Shown here: piece after piece, positions 18,576-26,791 of the stretch | Position numbering within the stretch: the first letter of the stretch is position 1 | How the letters are laid out: every line of letters begins with the position of its first letter | Assembly: GCA_004297305.1 (NCBI GenBank) | Contig: SCTR01000005.1 | Span: 1 to 64,000 of the forward strand | Reading direction: 5' to 3' | Length of the DNA stretch: 64,000 bases | Origin: Actinomycetota bacterium | GTDB lineage: Bacteria; Actinomycetota; Actinomycetes; S36-B12; FW305-bin1 | The notes under the pieces: model-generated | The model's input: the letters and a program-made list of their open reading frames with translations, nothing else | What the model was told of the DNA's origin: nothing | The model's database searches: none | Position numbers and translations under genes: made by a program

Positions 18576-20482
18576 GCGCGGCGTGCGGCTGCGAGCACGA
18601 GCCGGAGACCGCGACGGGTGAGGAGTCAGAGGGGGCGGAGCGTCCCTGGTGGCGGGACCGAGGGATCATGGTCCCGGTCTTCTCCGGTGTCGCGTTCCTC
18701 ACTGGCCTGGTCCTGGAGTGGTCCGGGCTGGAGCGCCCGGCGCTGGTGGCGTTCTGGATCGGCCTGCTGCTGGGCGCATCGACGTTCACACCGGGCGCGA
18801 TCCGCAAGCTCTTCAAGGGCAAGCTGAGCATCAGCCTGCTGATGACGATCAGCGCGATCGGCGCGGTGATCCTCGGCTACGTGGAGGAGGCCGCGGCGCT
18901 GGCGTTCCTGTACTCGATCGCCGAGGCTCTGGAGGACAAGGCGATGGACCGCGCCCGCGGCGGGCTCCGGGCACTGCTCAAGCTCGTCCCCGAGACCGCC
19001 ACCATCCGCCGCGACGGCTCGTCGGTCGAAGTCGCCGCGAAGGACCTCCAGGCGGGTCAGCTGATGCTGGTGCGGCCGGGCGAGCGGATCGCGACCGACG
19101 GCATCGTCCGCACCGGTCGCTCCAGCCTGGACACCTCCGCGATCACCGGGGAGTCGATCCCGGTCGAGGTCGAGCCCGGCGACGCCGTCTCCGCGGGTGC
19201 CATCAACACCGCCGGAGCGCTGGAGGTCGAGACGACCGCGGCGGGCACCGACAACTCGCTGACCACGATCGTCGAGCTCGTGGAGCAGGCGCAGGCCGAG
19301 AAGGGCGACCGCGCCCGCCTCGCCGACCGCATCGCCCGGCCGCTGGTGCCCGGTGTGCTGATCCTCGCCGTCCTGGTCGCGGTGATCGGGTCGCTGTTCG
19401 GCGACCCGGAGCTGTGGATCACCCGCGCCCTCGTGGTGCTGGTCGCGGCATCGCCGTGCGCGCTGGCGATCTCGGTGCCGCTGACCGTGGTCGCCGCGAT
19501 CGGGTCGGCGAGCAAGTTCGGCGTGATCATCAAGTCCGGGGCCGTGTTCGAACGGTTCGGCGTGATCCGCCACGTCGCCGTCGACAAGACCGGAACCCTC
19601 ACCCGCAACGAGCCCGCCGTCACAGCCGTGCTCACCGCCGACGGCATCTCGCAGGCGCAGGCGCTGGCGTGGGCGGCCGCGCTGGAGCAGCACAGCACCC
19701 ACCCCCTCGCGGCCGCGATCACCGCTGCGGCCCCCGGGGCCCCCGCTGCCGAGGGCGTGTCCGAGCAGGCGGGTCACGGTATCGAGGGCAAGCTCGACGG
19801 GGCGCGGATCACGGTCGGCAGCCCGCGCTGGCTCGACGCCGGGACGCTCGGCGACCGGGTCGCGGGCCTGGAGGAGCAGGGCATGACGGTCGTCATCGTG
19901 CACCGCGACGGGGTCACGGTCGCCGCGATCGGCGTCCGCGACGAGCTGCGCCCCGAAGTCCCCGAAGTGGTCCGCACCCTCGCGGCACAGGGCGTCGGGA
20001 TAACGATGCTCACCGGTGACAACGCCCGCACCGCACGTGCCCTGGCCGCGCAGGCCGGGATCGAGGACGTGCGCGCCGAGCTGCGCCCCGAGGACAAGGC
20101 CGCCGCCATCGCCGAGCTCGGCCAGCACGGGTCGGTGGCGATGATCGGCGACGGCATCAACGACGCCCCTGCGCTGGCCGCCGCAGACATCGGCATCGCG
20201 ATGGGCGCGACCGGATCCGACGCCGCGATCGAGTCCGCAGACGTCGCCTTCACCGGCCACGACCTGCGCCTGCTCCCGCGCGCATTCGACCACGCCCGTC
20301 GCGGACGCCACATCATCAACCAGAACATCATCCTGTCGCTGCTCATCATCACCGCCCTCCTCCCGCTCGCCCTCTTCGGCATCCTGGGACTCGCAGCCGT
20401 GGTGCTCGTGCACGAGATCGCCGAGGTCGTCGTGATCCTCAACGGCCTGCGGGCCGCCCGGACTCAGAAGAGCGCCGCATGA
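18572..20482 (+). CDS. cadA: P1B-type heavy-metal efflux ATPase (Cd/Pb/Zn-like)
   Basis: A 636-residue metal-pumping P-type ATPase. Visible: TGES at 192-195, the membrane motif SPC at 294-296 in place of the CPC usual for Cd pumps, phosphorylation motif DKTGT from Asp338, the HP motif HSTHP at 374-378 and the hinge GDGINDAPAL. The last membrane helix carries HEIAEVVVILNG. There is no full N-terminal metal-binding domain, only a short CGCEHEPE segment (Cys5, Cys7). GTG at 18572 overlaps the cmtR stop (GTGA), so the regulator and pump are coupled. The SPC motif is also seen in P1B-4 Co/Ni pumps; the CmtR partner argues for Cd/Pb. Either is possible. Confidence 0.88.
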   Translation: MSAACGCEHEPETATGEESEGAERPWWRDRGIMVPVFSGVAFLTGLVLEWSGLERPALVAFWIGLLLGASTFTPGAIRKLFKGKLSISLLMTISAIGAVILGYVEEAAALAFLYSIAEALEDKAMDRARGGLRALLKLVPETATIRRDGSSVEVAAKDLQAGQLMLVRPGERIATDGIVRTGRSSLDTSAITGESIPVEVEPGDAVSAGAINTAGALEVETTAAGTDNSLTTIVELVEQAQAEKGDRARLADRIARPLVPGVLILAVLVAVIGSLFGDPELWITRALVVLVAASPCALAISVPLTVVAAIGSASKFGVIIKSGAVFERFGVIRHVAVDKTGTLTRNEPAVTAVLTADGISQAQALAWAAALEQHSTHPLAAAITAAAPGAPAAEGVSEQAGHGIEGKLDGARITVGSPRWLDAGTLGDRVAGLEEQGMTVVIVHRDGVTVAAIGVRDELRPEVPEVVRTLAAQGVGITMLTGDNARTARALAAQAGIEDVRAELRPEDKAAAIAELGQHGSVAMIGDGINDAPALAAADIGIAMGATGSDAAIESADVAFTGHDLRLLPRAFDHARRGRHIINQNIILSLLIITALLPLALFGILGLAAVVLVHEIAEVVVILNGLRAARTQKSAA

Positions 20483-21042
20483 CCGTGCAGGACGCCGTCG
20501 TCGAGGGGACGAGCACGAAGAAGCACAGTCCATCGACGGGGCGCAGGCGTGCGCTGGGCCTCGCGCTCGTCGTGGCCGTGCTCGCCCTGGCCGTGGACCA
20601 GGGGTCAAAGGCCCTCGCCGTGGCGCAGTTGACTTCGGGTGAGCGGGTCCCGCTGGTCGGTGACCTGTTCGGGCTATCGCTGGTTTACAACCCCGGGGCC
20701 GCGTTCTCGCTCGGCTCCGGGGCCACATGGATCTTCACCCTCGTCGGCCTGCTCGCCGCGATCGCGGTGGTCACGTTCGCCGTGCGGCTGCGCGGGGCGA
20801 GGTGGGGCGTCGCGCTGGGCCTGGTCCTCGGCGGCACGGTCGGCAACCTCGTCGACCGGCTCGTGAACCCGCCCTCGTTCGGGCAAGGGCATGTCACCGA
20901 CTTCCTCGCCTACGGGAACCTGTTCGTCGGGAACGTCGCCGATGTCTTCGTCGTCGCCGGCGTCGGGCTGGTCTGCGTGAACCTTGTCCTGCCGATTCCT
21001 CTGACGACAGGCGATAGTGAAGGAATGGAGCCCGCTTCATGA
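20479..21042 (+). CDS. lspA: Lipoprotein signal peptidase LspA
   Basis: Type II signal peptidase, 187 residues with four membrane helices. The family motifs NPGAAFSL, GNLVDRL and NVADVFV are present; the aspartates in the last two are the catalytic pair. The ATG overlaps the cadA stop (ATGA). LspA homologues occur in other metal-resistance operons, for example pbrC in lead resistance, so this is probably an accessory copy that travels with the island rather than the housekeeping gene. Whether a second lspA exists cannot be seen here. Confidence 0.93.
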   Translation: MTVQDAVVEGTSTKKHSPSTGRRRALGLALVVAVLALAVDQGSKALAVAQLTSGERVPLVGDLFGLSLVYNPGAAFSLGSGATWIFTLVGLLAAIAVVTFAVRLRGARWGVALGLVLGGTVGNLVDRLVNPPSFGQGHVTDFLAYGNLFVGNVADVFVVAGVGLVCVNLVLPIPLTTGDSEGMEPAS

Positions 21043-21344
21043 AGGTAGAACTGCTGCACATTGTCGACTGCCCGAACACGGCCATCGCCGAAGAACACGC
21101 GCGCTCCGCGCTGGACTCGCTGGGACTCACGGACGTGCCCGTCGAGCTGGTGACGATCCGCACAGAGGCCGAAGCGGCCAGAACCCGGTTCGGAGGCTCG
21201 CCCACGATCCTCGTCGACGGCGTCGACCTGTTCCCGATGACCCCGGTTCGCTCGCTGGCGTGCCGGGTCTACGCGACGGGAAGTGGGTTCGCCGGAGCCC
21301 CGACCGTCCAGCAGTTGCGCACAGCGATCAACGAGATCACGTAG
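21039..21344 (+). CDS. Small thioredoxin-fold protein of the metal operon
   Basis: A 101-residue protein starting MKVELLHIVDCPNTAIAEE, with GGSPTILVDGVDLF in the middle and SLACRVYATGSGFAGAPT after it. The layout (beta strand, DCPN, helix, cis-Pro-like SPTI) is thioredoxin-like. Similar small actinobacterial proteins are often labelled alkylmercury-lyase-like, but it lacks a CxxC pair and has only two cysteines (in DCPN and LACRVY), so no enzymatic role is claimed. The ATG overlaps the lspA stop by 4 bp, completing a four-gene overlapping operon. Confidence 0.75.
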   Translation: MKVELLHIVDCPNTAIAEEHARSALDSLGLTDVPVELVTIRTEAEAARTRFGGSPTILVDGVDLFPMTPVRSLACRVYATGSGFAGAPTVQQLRTAINEIT

Positions 21345-21369
21345 GGCGTCAGCGGTGCGACAATCAAGC

Positions 21370-21387
21370 ACGTTCGTTGAAGAACGT
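21370..21387. terminator. Weak hairpin between convergent operon and mutM copy
   Basis: A 6-bp inverted repeat (ACGTTC 21370-21375, GAACGT 21382-21387) lies between the end of the plus-strand metal operon and the end of the minus-strand mutM copy, where a bidirectional terminator would be expected. It is short. Confidence 0.25.
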
Positions 21388-21432
21388 ACGGCCCATCGCC
21401 TGCATGCAGAAGGGGTAGCAGCTAAGCTTCGA

Positions 21433-22272
21433 CTAGCGCTTCCGCTGGCAGACCAGGCAGGAAAAGCTCGACCGGTTCATGAACTTCTCCCGCACGATCG
21501 GCGTCCCGCAACGGGAGCAGGGATGCCCGGCAAGACCGTAGGCGTTCAGGCTGCGGGCAAAATATCCGCTGCTGCCCGCCACGTCGACATAGAGGGAATC
21601 GAACGAGGTTCCGCCCTGGGCCAGTGCAGCCGCCATGACTTCCCGCGCTGCATCGATCAGCGCTGAGATCTTCAGCTTGCTCAACGACGATGCAGGTGTC
21701 TCCCCGTGCAATTTGGCAGCCCACAAGGCCTCGTCGGCGTAGATGTTCCCGATGCCGGACACCACCGTCTGATCCAGCAGCACGCGCTTGATCCCGGTGC
21801 GTTTGGACTTGACCCGCGCAACTGCTGCCGGCTGGTCGAACAGCGGATCAAACGGATCCCGCGCGATGTGGGCGATCGGCGAGGGCAGCAATGCCCCGCC
21901 CTCGTCGTGCATCAGATGCCCGAACGTGCGCTGGTCATCGAACCTCAGATCGTGGCCGCCGTCGGCAAAGGTGAACCGCGCCCGCTCATGCACAGCGACT
22001 GGAACATCAGGCGAAGTGATGAGCATCTGCCCGCTCATCCCCAGATGCGCGAGCAGCGCGTCCTCGCCGTCCAGGATCAGCCACAGGTACTTGCCGCGTC
22101 GCGCAGTCCCAGTGATCGTCGCACCGACCATCCGCGCTGCCAGATCCTCTGGATCACCGACATGACGACGAGCGGCACGCGGATGCCGGACAACAGCCGA
22201 GGCGATCCTCCGGCCACGAATGTGATCTTCGAGTCCGCGGCGCACGACCTCGACCTCCGGCAGTTCAGGCAC
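21433..22272 (-). CDS. mutM: Complete second MutM carried by the insertion
   Basis: Formamidopyrimidine-DNA glycosylase/AP lyase for oxidised purines. The GTG at 22270-22272 gives [15 protein letters not shown], so the catalytic Pro2 and Glu3 are in place; a RBS-like GAGGTG precedes it. [18 protein letters not shown] is present, as is an intact zinc finger (CSRC then CLVC). The 279-residue length is normal. It is full length, unlike the resident copy, and visibly divergent from it with lower GC. It is co-oriented with rnc and the truncated resident mutM, whose frame ends inside its start, so it probably takes over expression from the host operon. Confidence 0.93.
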   Translation of the reverse strand: MPELPEVEVVRRGLEDHIRGRRIASAVVRHPRAARRHVGDPEDLAARMVGATITGTARRGKYLWLILDGEDALLAHLGMSGQMLITSPDVPVAVHERARFTFADGGHDLRFDDQRTFGHLMHDEGGALLPSPIAHIARDPFDPLFDQPAAVARVKSKRTGIKRVLLDQTVVSGIGNIYADEALWAAKLHGETPASSLSKLKISALIDAAREVMAAALAQGGTSFDSLYVDVAGSSGYFARSLNAYGLAGHPCSRCGTPIVREKFMNRSSFSCLVCQRKR

Positions 22273-23158
22273 AGGCAACACCTCGCAGTGTCCGGGACCC
22301 GGATCTGTGGCGGCGCGCCATTGAACAGTTGAGACCTTCGAACCGCGTGCCGAGTGCACTTTGTGCCAGGTCAGACGGGGGTATAACTCGCTGACGACTC
22401 GCCTCGACCCGCTCTACGTCAATGTTTAAGTACCCACTGCGGCCGTTAACGTCGACGTACAACGCGTCGAAGGACGTGCCGCCCGCATCCAGCGCGGCCG
22501 CCATCACCTCCCGGGTCGCGGCCAGCAGCGAACGCAACCGGGCCGGCGTCACCCGCTCGGTCGGCGTCGCCCAATGCAGCCGGGCCCGCCACAAGGCCTC
22601 GTCGGCGTAGATGTTGCCGATACCGGAGACCAGCGTCTGGTCGAGCAACGCCCGTTTCAGGCCAGTCCGGCGGCGGCGTACCGCCGCGACGAACGCCGCG
22701 TCGTCGAACCTCGGATCGAGCGGGTCGCGGGCGATGTGACGCACCGAGCGCGGGATCGCGCCGCCCGCGTCGTCGGGCACCAGCGGCTCGAGGGCGACAC
22801 CGCCGAACGTCCGCTGGTCGACGAATCGCAGTTCGCGACCGCCGTCGGTGAACCGGACCCGCAGCCGCAGGTGCACTTCGTCGAGGCTGTCGGGGCGCAC
22901 GACGACCAGCTGGCCGCTCATCCCCAGATGGGCCACCAGCGCCAGGTCCCGGCCGTCCAGCACCGCCCACAGATACTTGCCCCGGCGACTCACCGCGACG
23001 ACGGTCCGGCCCACCAGGCCGCCGACGAGGTCGTCCGGGCCGGCCACGTGCCGTCTGACGGCCCGGGGATGCAGGACCGCTGCGGCGGCGATGGTCCGGC
23101 CCTCGACGTACGCCGTGAGACCACGCCGGACCACTTCGACCTCGGGGAGTTCGGGCAC
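22265..23158 (-). pseudogene. mutM: Truncated resident mutM (N-terminal 243 codons)
   Basis: The resident MutM starts at GTG 23156-23158 with [13 protein letters not shown] and keeps the catalytic Pro2/Glu3, the beta-hairpin lysine region and [14 protein letters not shown]. Homology ends at RSGY (codon 243, 22430-22432). The frame then runs 54 codons into the insertion ([13 protein letters not shown] onward) and stops at 22265-22267. The H2TH end and the zinc finger needed for DNA binding are lost, so activity is doubtful. The missing end is at 17735-17884. It lies 3 bp after rnc. Confidence 0.92.
22428..22440. repeat. Right flank of the insertion, imperfect direct repeat
   Basis: AAGTACCCACTGC on the plus strand matches AAGTAGCCCAACTT at 17877-17890 apart from two small indels. 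It lies at the junction where mutM homology ends. The inner neighbour TCAATGTTTAA (22419-22429) is inverted relative to TTAGATACATTGA at the left end. Confidence 0.55.
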
Positions 23159-23161
23159 GCC

Positions 23162-23923
23162 TCAGGCCCGGTCGGCGGTCACCGCAGCTGCTCGCGGGCG
23201 GGCGTCCGCGGTCTTGAGCTCCTGGTACGCCGTGGCAGCCGCCTGTTGCTCGGCCTCCTTCTTCGACCCGCCGCGGCCGTCGCCGTACAGCTGGCCACCG
23301 ACGCGGACCCGGGCGGTGAACGACTTCTCGTGATCCGGCCCGCTCTCGTCCACGACGTACTCGGGGACGCCCAGGCCGGCGGCCGCGGTCAACTCCTGCA
23401 GGGAGGTCTTCCAGTCCAGCCCGGCACCCAGCCGCGACGCCCGCTCGATCGTGGCGTCGAACAGGCGATGCACCACCTCGTCGGCGACCACCAGGCCGCG
23501 ATCGAGGTACACCGCACCGATGACCGCCTCGACGGTGTCGGCCAGGATCGACGCCTTGCTGCGGCCCCCCGTGCTCTGCTCGCCCCGGCCGAGCCGGATG
23601 AACTCCCCCAGCGACAAGTCGCGCCCGACCGCGGCCAGCGCCCGCGAGTTGACGATGGCGGCCCGCAGTTTGGCCAGCTGCCCCTCGGGCAGGTCGGGAT
23701 GGAGCCGGTAGAGCGTGTCGGTGACGACCAGGCCGAGGACCGAGTCGCCGAGGAACTCCAACCGCTCGTTGGTCGGCAGCCCCCCGTTCTCATACGCGTA
23801 CGACCGGTGGGTGAGTGCTCGCTCCAGCAGCGCGGCGTCGACCACGACGCCGAGGCGCTGGTGCAGCACGGCCAGGCGATCGGCAGCCGACGGCCCACCG
23901 GCTCCGCTGGTACGGGGGCTCAC
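23162..23923 (-). CDS. rnc: Ribonuclease III
   Basis: Double-strand-specific endoribonuclease for rRNA and mRNA processing. The 253-residue product has the catalytic signature [18 protein letters not shown], the second acidic cluster [15 protein letters not shown], and a C-terminal dsRNA-binding domain ([12 protein letters not shown] to [17 protein letters not shown]). The start is GTG at 23921-23923, overlapping the upstream stop as GTGA; the long frame beyond is not part of the protein. plsX, an ACP-like gene, rnc and mutM form one operon. Confidence 0.95.
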   Translation of the reverse strand: MSPRTSGAGGPSAADRLAVLHQRLGVVVDAALLERALTHRSYAYENGGLPTNERLEFLGDSVLGLVVTDTLYRLHPDLPEGQLAKLRAAIVNSRALAAVGRDLSLGEFIRLGRGEQSTGGRSKASILADTVEAVIGAVYLDRGLVVADEVVHRLFDATIERASRLGAGLDWKTSLQELTAAAGLGVPEYVVDESGPDHEKSFTARVRVGGQLYGDGRGGSKKEAEQQAAATAYQELKTADARPRAAAVTADRA

Positions 23924-24183
23924 CGGCGTACCTCCGCTCCCGCGGCGAGCTGCCCGATGGTGACCGCGGTGCGCAGCACGACGGGATCGACGTGGACCGG
24001 CACGCCATCGCGTTCGCGCGCCACCGCTTCGACGACGTCGGCGATGCTGACGCGGGCCAGGTCGTCCACCCCCAGATCGGCCAGCGGCGAGTCCGCCCGC
24101 AGCCCCACCTCGTCCAGGTCGAGCACCAGCGCCACCGCGCGGGTCGTCACCGCCAGCGCCCGGTCGGCGTTCCAGCCGGTCAC
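23920..24183 (-). CDS. Acyl-carrier-like protein lacking the DSL serine
   Basis: An 87-residue protein whose middle ([20 protein letters not shown]) resembles the acyl carrier protein segment around the 4'-phosphopantetheine site. The DSL serine is absent: the sequence reads VDDLARV. It sits between plsX and rnc, where some bacteria have acpP, and overlaps both neighbours by 4 bp (GTGA). This is either a carrier-fold protein that no longer carries acyl groups or a convergent resemblance. A short helical protein of this size fits the ACP fold. Confidence 0.6.
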   Translation of the reverse strand: MTGWNADRALAVTTRAVALVLDLDEVGLRADSPLADLGVDDLARVSIADVVEAVARERDGVPVHVDPVVLRTAVTIGQLAAGAEVRR

Positions 24184-25307
24184 GGCGCAGCCGCCTCGAC
24201 CGCGTCGTCCGGGTCGGCAGCATCGTCCGGGTCGGCAGCGTCGTCCGGGTCGGCAACGTCGTCACGGTGGGCGTGGCCAGTCCCGGCGGTCGACCCGAGC
24301 CCGGTGAGCGGGACGGACGCTGCGGCCTCGCCACGCGCCAGCACCAGGTCGGCGAGCACGGCCCGGGTACGGCCGACCAGGTCGTCCCGGGCGGCCTGGG
24401 CGGCCAGTCCGATGCAGGCTGCCAGCGCCTCGGGCCGGGCAGCGCCGTGCGCGACCACGCAGACGCCGGCGACGCCCAGGACGGTCCCGCCGGCGTAGTC
24501 GCCGGAGGCGGCCGCCCGCAGCACGGCTCGCGCGGGTTCGGGATCGCCGTACGCCTCGGCCATCCGCTCGGCCGTCCAGGCGGCGGCGCCTTCGATCCCC
24601 TTGAGCAGGACGTTGCCGGTGAAGCCGTCGGTAACCACGACGTCGACGGCGCCGGCGGCGACGTCGTGGCCTTCGACGGGGCCGGCGTACGCGATGGGCA
24701 GGGCGCCCAGCATCTCGTGCGCCTCCCGGCGGACCCGGTCGCCCTTGCCGGGTTCACCACCGATGGTCAGCAGCCCGACCCGGGGGGCGGCGACCCCGCG
24801 GGCGCGGGCGAACGCGGCGCCGGCCAGCGCGTGCTGCGCCAGGACGTCGGCGGACGCGGCGGTGCCGGCACCGGCGTCGAGCAGGACCACGGGCCGCGCC
24901 GCGGCGGGGAGCAGCACCGCCAGCGCGGGCTTGGTGATGCCCGCCAGCCGACCCCAGGAGAAGACCGCGGCGGTCACTGCGGCGCCACTGTGGCCGGCGG
25001 AGACGAACGCGTCGGCGTGGCCGGAGCGAACCAGGTCCGCAGCGACACGGACGGTGACGTCGCGGCGTGCCCGCACAGCGCGTACCGGGTCGTCGGACAT
25101 CCCGACGACGCCGTGCGCCGCAGCGAAAGCGAGCCTCGGCTGCCGATCAGCGAGGCCGCGCGCAGCGAACAGATCGCGGGCGAGGTCCGGCGGCCCCACG
25201 ACGACGAGGTCGACGTCGGACCGTCCGGTCAGGACGAGCCGGGCGGCGTCGGCCACGACCCCGGGAGCGCCGTCCCCGCCGAGCAGATCGAGGGCGACTC
25301 GAACCAC
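24180..25307 (-). CDS. plsX: Phosphate acyltransferase PlsX
   Basis: PlsX makes acyl-phosphate from acyl-ACP for phospholipid synthesis. The 375-residue protein has the start [43 protein letters not shown] and [19 protein letters not shown], all family segments. GTG at 25305-25307 lies 4 bp after rpmF. The C-terminus ends in about 30 acidic residues of repeated DPDDA, which is not conserved. A plsC homologue is at 43.8 kb. Confidence 0.92.
   Translation of the reverse strand: MVRVALDLLGGDGAPGVVADAARLVLTGRSDVDLVVVGPPDLARDLFAARGLADRQPRLAFAAAHGVVGMSDDPVRAVRARRDVTVRVAADLVRSGHADAFVSAGHSGAAVTAAVFSWGRLAGITKPALAVLLPAAARPVVLLDAGAGTAASADVLAQHALAGAAFARARGVAAPRVGLLTIGGEPGKGDRVRREAHEMLGALPIAYAGPVEGHDVAAGAVDVVVTDGFTGNVLLKGIEGAAAWTAERMAEAYGDPEPARAVLRAAASGDYAGGTVLGVAGVCVVAHGAARPEALAACIGLAAQAARDDLVGRTRAVLADLVLARGEAAASVPLTGLGSTAGTGHAHRDDVADPDDAADPDDAADPDDAVEAAAP
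24204..24257. repeat. 18-bp tandem repeat x3 in the plsX 3' end
   Basis: Three 18-bp units (24204-24221, 24222-24239, 24240-24257) encode the repeated hexapeptide with DPDDA in the acidic PlsX tail. The period keeps the frame. Confidence 0.8.
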
Positions 25308-25311
25308 GGGG

Positions 25312-25485
25312 TCAGACGTCGAGCACCTGGCGACGGTCGTACGTGCCGCAGGTCGGGCAGGCGGTGTGGGCGAGCTTCGGCGCGCGGCAGCGGTCGCAGG
25401 TGGCCAGCGCAGGGGTGCCTGCCTTCCACTGCGACCGGCGGTGCCGGGTGTTGGAGCGCGACGTCTTGCGCTTCGGGACGGCCAC
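25312..25485 (-). CDS. rpmF: 50S ribosomal protein L32, zinc-binding form
   Basis: The 57-residue protein reads AVPKRKTSRSNTRHRRSQWK and then two CxxC pairs (CDRC, CPTC), so this is the zinc-binding version. The start is GTG at 25483-25485. It is placed between a DUF177 gene and plsX, the standard bacterial arrangement. Confidence 0.96.
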   Translation of the reverse strand: MAVPKRKTSRSNTRHRRSQWKAGTPALATCDRCRAPKLAHTACPTCGTYDRRQVLDV

Positions 25486-25486
25486 G

Positions 25487-26128
25487 TCAGTCCTCTTCCT
25501 CGTCGTTGTGCTCGCTGTCGTTGTGCTCGCTGTCGGTGAGCTCGTCGTGCAGCTCGTCGCCGGGCCGGACCCCGGCGTCCCGTTCCAGCGCTGCCGCCAG
25601 AGCCGCCCACCGGGGGTCCACGTCGTCGTGCTGATGGCCGGGATCGTCGGCGAGCCGTGCGCCACAACGCACACACAGCCCGGGACAGTCTTCCCGGCAC
25701 ACCGGCGCGAGCGGCAGTGCGAGCACTACCGCGTCGCGCAGGATCGGCTCGAGGTCGATGAAGTCCGTCTCGATGAGACTGACGTCGTCGTCCTCGTCGC
25801 CGGCGGTCTCCCCAGCAGCGGCGGCCACCCCGTCGGGGTAGACGAACAACTGCAGCAGGTCGACCTCCTCGTCCCAGCTGACCGGGTCGAGGCATCGGGA
25901 GCATTCGCCGACGACTCGCACCCGGGCGGAGCCGGACACGAGGACCCCGTCGACCACCGATTCCAGCCGCAACCGCAGCTGGACGTCGGAGCCCACCGGG
26001 ACCGCCGCCACCGCGATGCCGAGATCCGCCGGCGCCGGCACCGTGGCGTCCCACAGCCGCATGGTCCCAGCGCGGCGGCCGAGCTCGCGGAGGTCGAGCA
26101 CGAGCGGCGCGCGGGGGTCTACGGTCAC
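25487..26128 (-). CDS. DUF177 (YceD-like) protein
   Basis: A 213-residue acidic protein of the DUF177/YceD family, associated with 23S rRNA or ribosome accumulation in other organisms. It shows LVLDLRELGRRAG at the start, GECSRCLDPV, DLEPILRDAVVLALPLAPVCREDC and CVRCG; the cysteine pairs suggest a metal site. The C-terminus has a DSEHND repeat encoded by two 15-bp units (25503-25532). The start is GTG at 26126-26128; another GTG 6 bases upstream is possible. It is directly followed by rpmF, the usual pairing. Confidence 0.88.
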   Translation of the reverse strand: MTVDPRAPLVLDLRELGRRAGTMRLWDATVPAPADLGIAVAAVPVGSDVQLRLRLESVVDGVLVSGSARVRVVGECSRCLDPVSWDEEVDLLQLFVYPDGVAAAAGETAGDEDDDVSLIETDFIDLEPILRDAVVLALPLAPVCREDCPGLCVRCGARLADDPGHQHDDVDPRWAALAAALERDAGVRPGDELHDELTDSEHNDSEHNDEEED

Positions 26129-26246
26129 GGGCACTTTCGGTGGTGGCCGGCGCCGGCGCGGCGACGGCCCGGTGGCGTCGAAAGAACGCGGCCTCGCGAG
26201 GCCGGCGCACAGGATACCCCGCAGCGCCGGCCTGATCGAACCGGTC

Positions 26247-26741
26247 TCAGCCGGGCAGCGGCGTGGCGTCGTCGTGGGTGGCCAGCTCGTCGTACGCCGC
26301 CCGCCCGCGGATCCGGTCCCGGCCGCGCTCCACGGCCGCCAGCGTCTTGTTGAGGGCGACCTCGAAGTTCGCCAGCTTCGCGTCCACGTAGTCGTCGACC
26401 TCGCGGCGCATCCGGGCGCACTCGGCGTCGACGTCGGCCCGCAGGTCCTCGGCTTCGCTGACCGCGGTCCGGTAGACCTCGTGCTCACTGACCAGGCGGG
26501 CCTGCTCCTGCTGGGCGGCCGCGAGCAGTCGGTCGGCCTCCTCGCGACCCTCCTCCACGATCGCCTCGCGATCGGACAGCAGCAGGTCGGCGTGGCGCAA
26601 CGAGTCCGGCAGCAGCCCGCGGATGTCCTCGACCAGGCGCAGCGCCTCGGCCCGGTTGACCACACACGACGCGGAGAACGGCATCGCCTTGGCCTCCTCC
26701 ACGAGGGCGGCCAACTCATCGAGCTTGTCGTGCACGTCCAC
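26247..26741 (-). CDS. Coiled-coil protein of the coaD-rpmF cluster
   Basis: A 164-residue, highly charged protein with long heptad-like stretches (about 60-150) rich in Glu, Ala and Arg, and a conserved N-terminus DKLDELAALVEEAKAMPFSASCVVNR. It resembles mycobacterial Rv2927c-type proteins that lie in the same position near rnc, sometimes mislabelled ATP synthase subunit B. No enzymatic domain is visible. I chose GTG at 26739-26741 because AGAGG lies 7 bp upstream. Confidence 0.75.
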   Translation of the reverse strand: MDVHDKLDELAALVEEAKAMPFSASCVVNRAEALRLVEDIRGLLPDSLRHADLLLSDREAIVEEGREEADRLLAAAQQEQARLVSEHEVYRTAVSEAEDLRADVDAECARMRREVDDYVDAKLANFEVALNKTLAAVERGRDRIRGRAAYDELATHDDATPLPG

Positions 26742-26791
26742 GGGGACCTCTCGTCGTTGCAGTCGTCGGTGCGCGGCGCTGCCGCGCCCGC

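Larger units (their letters stand above)
17885..22429. mobile_element. 4.5-kb metal-resistance insertion in mutM
   Basis: The segment interrupts mutM after codon 243 and carries cmtR-cadA-lspA-thioredoxin-like (plus strand) and a full second mutM (minus strand). The ends show imperfect inverted repeats: TTAGATACATTGA at 17897-17909 and TCAATGTTTAA at 22419-22429. No transposase, integrase or recombinase gene is present, so it is either a remnant, a passenger mobilised in trans, or DNA brought in by recombination at mutM. The end regions are visibly less GC-rich than neighbouring DNA. The split host gene is direct evidence; the mobility mechanism is inference. Confidence 0.8.
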
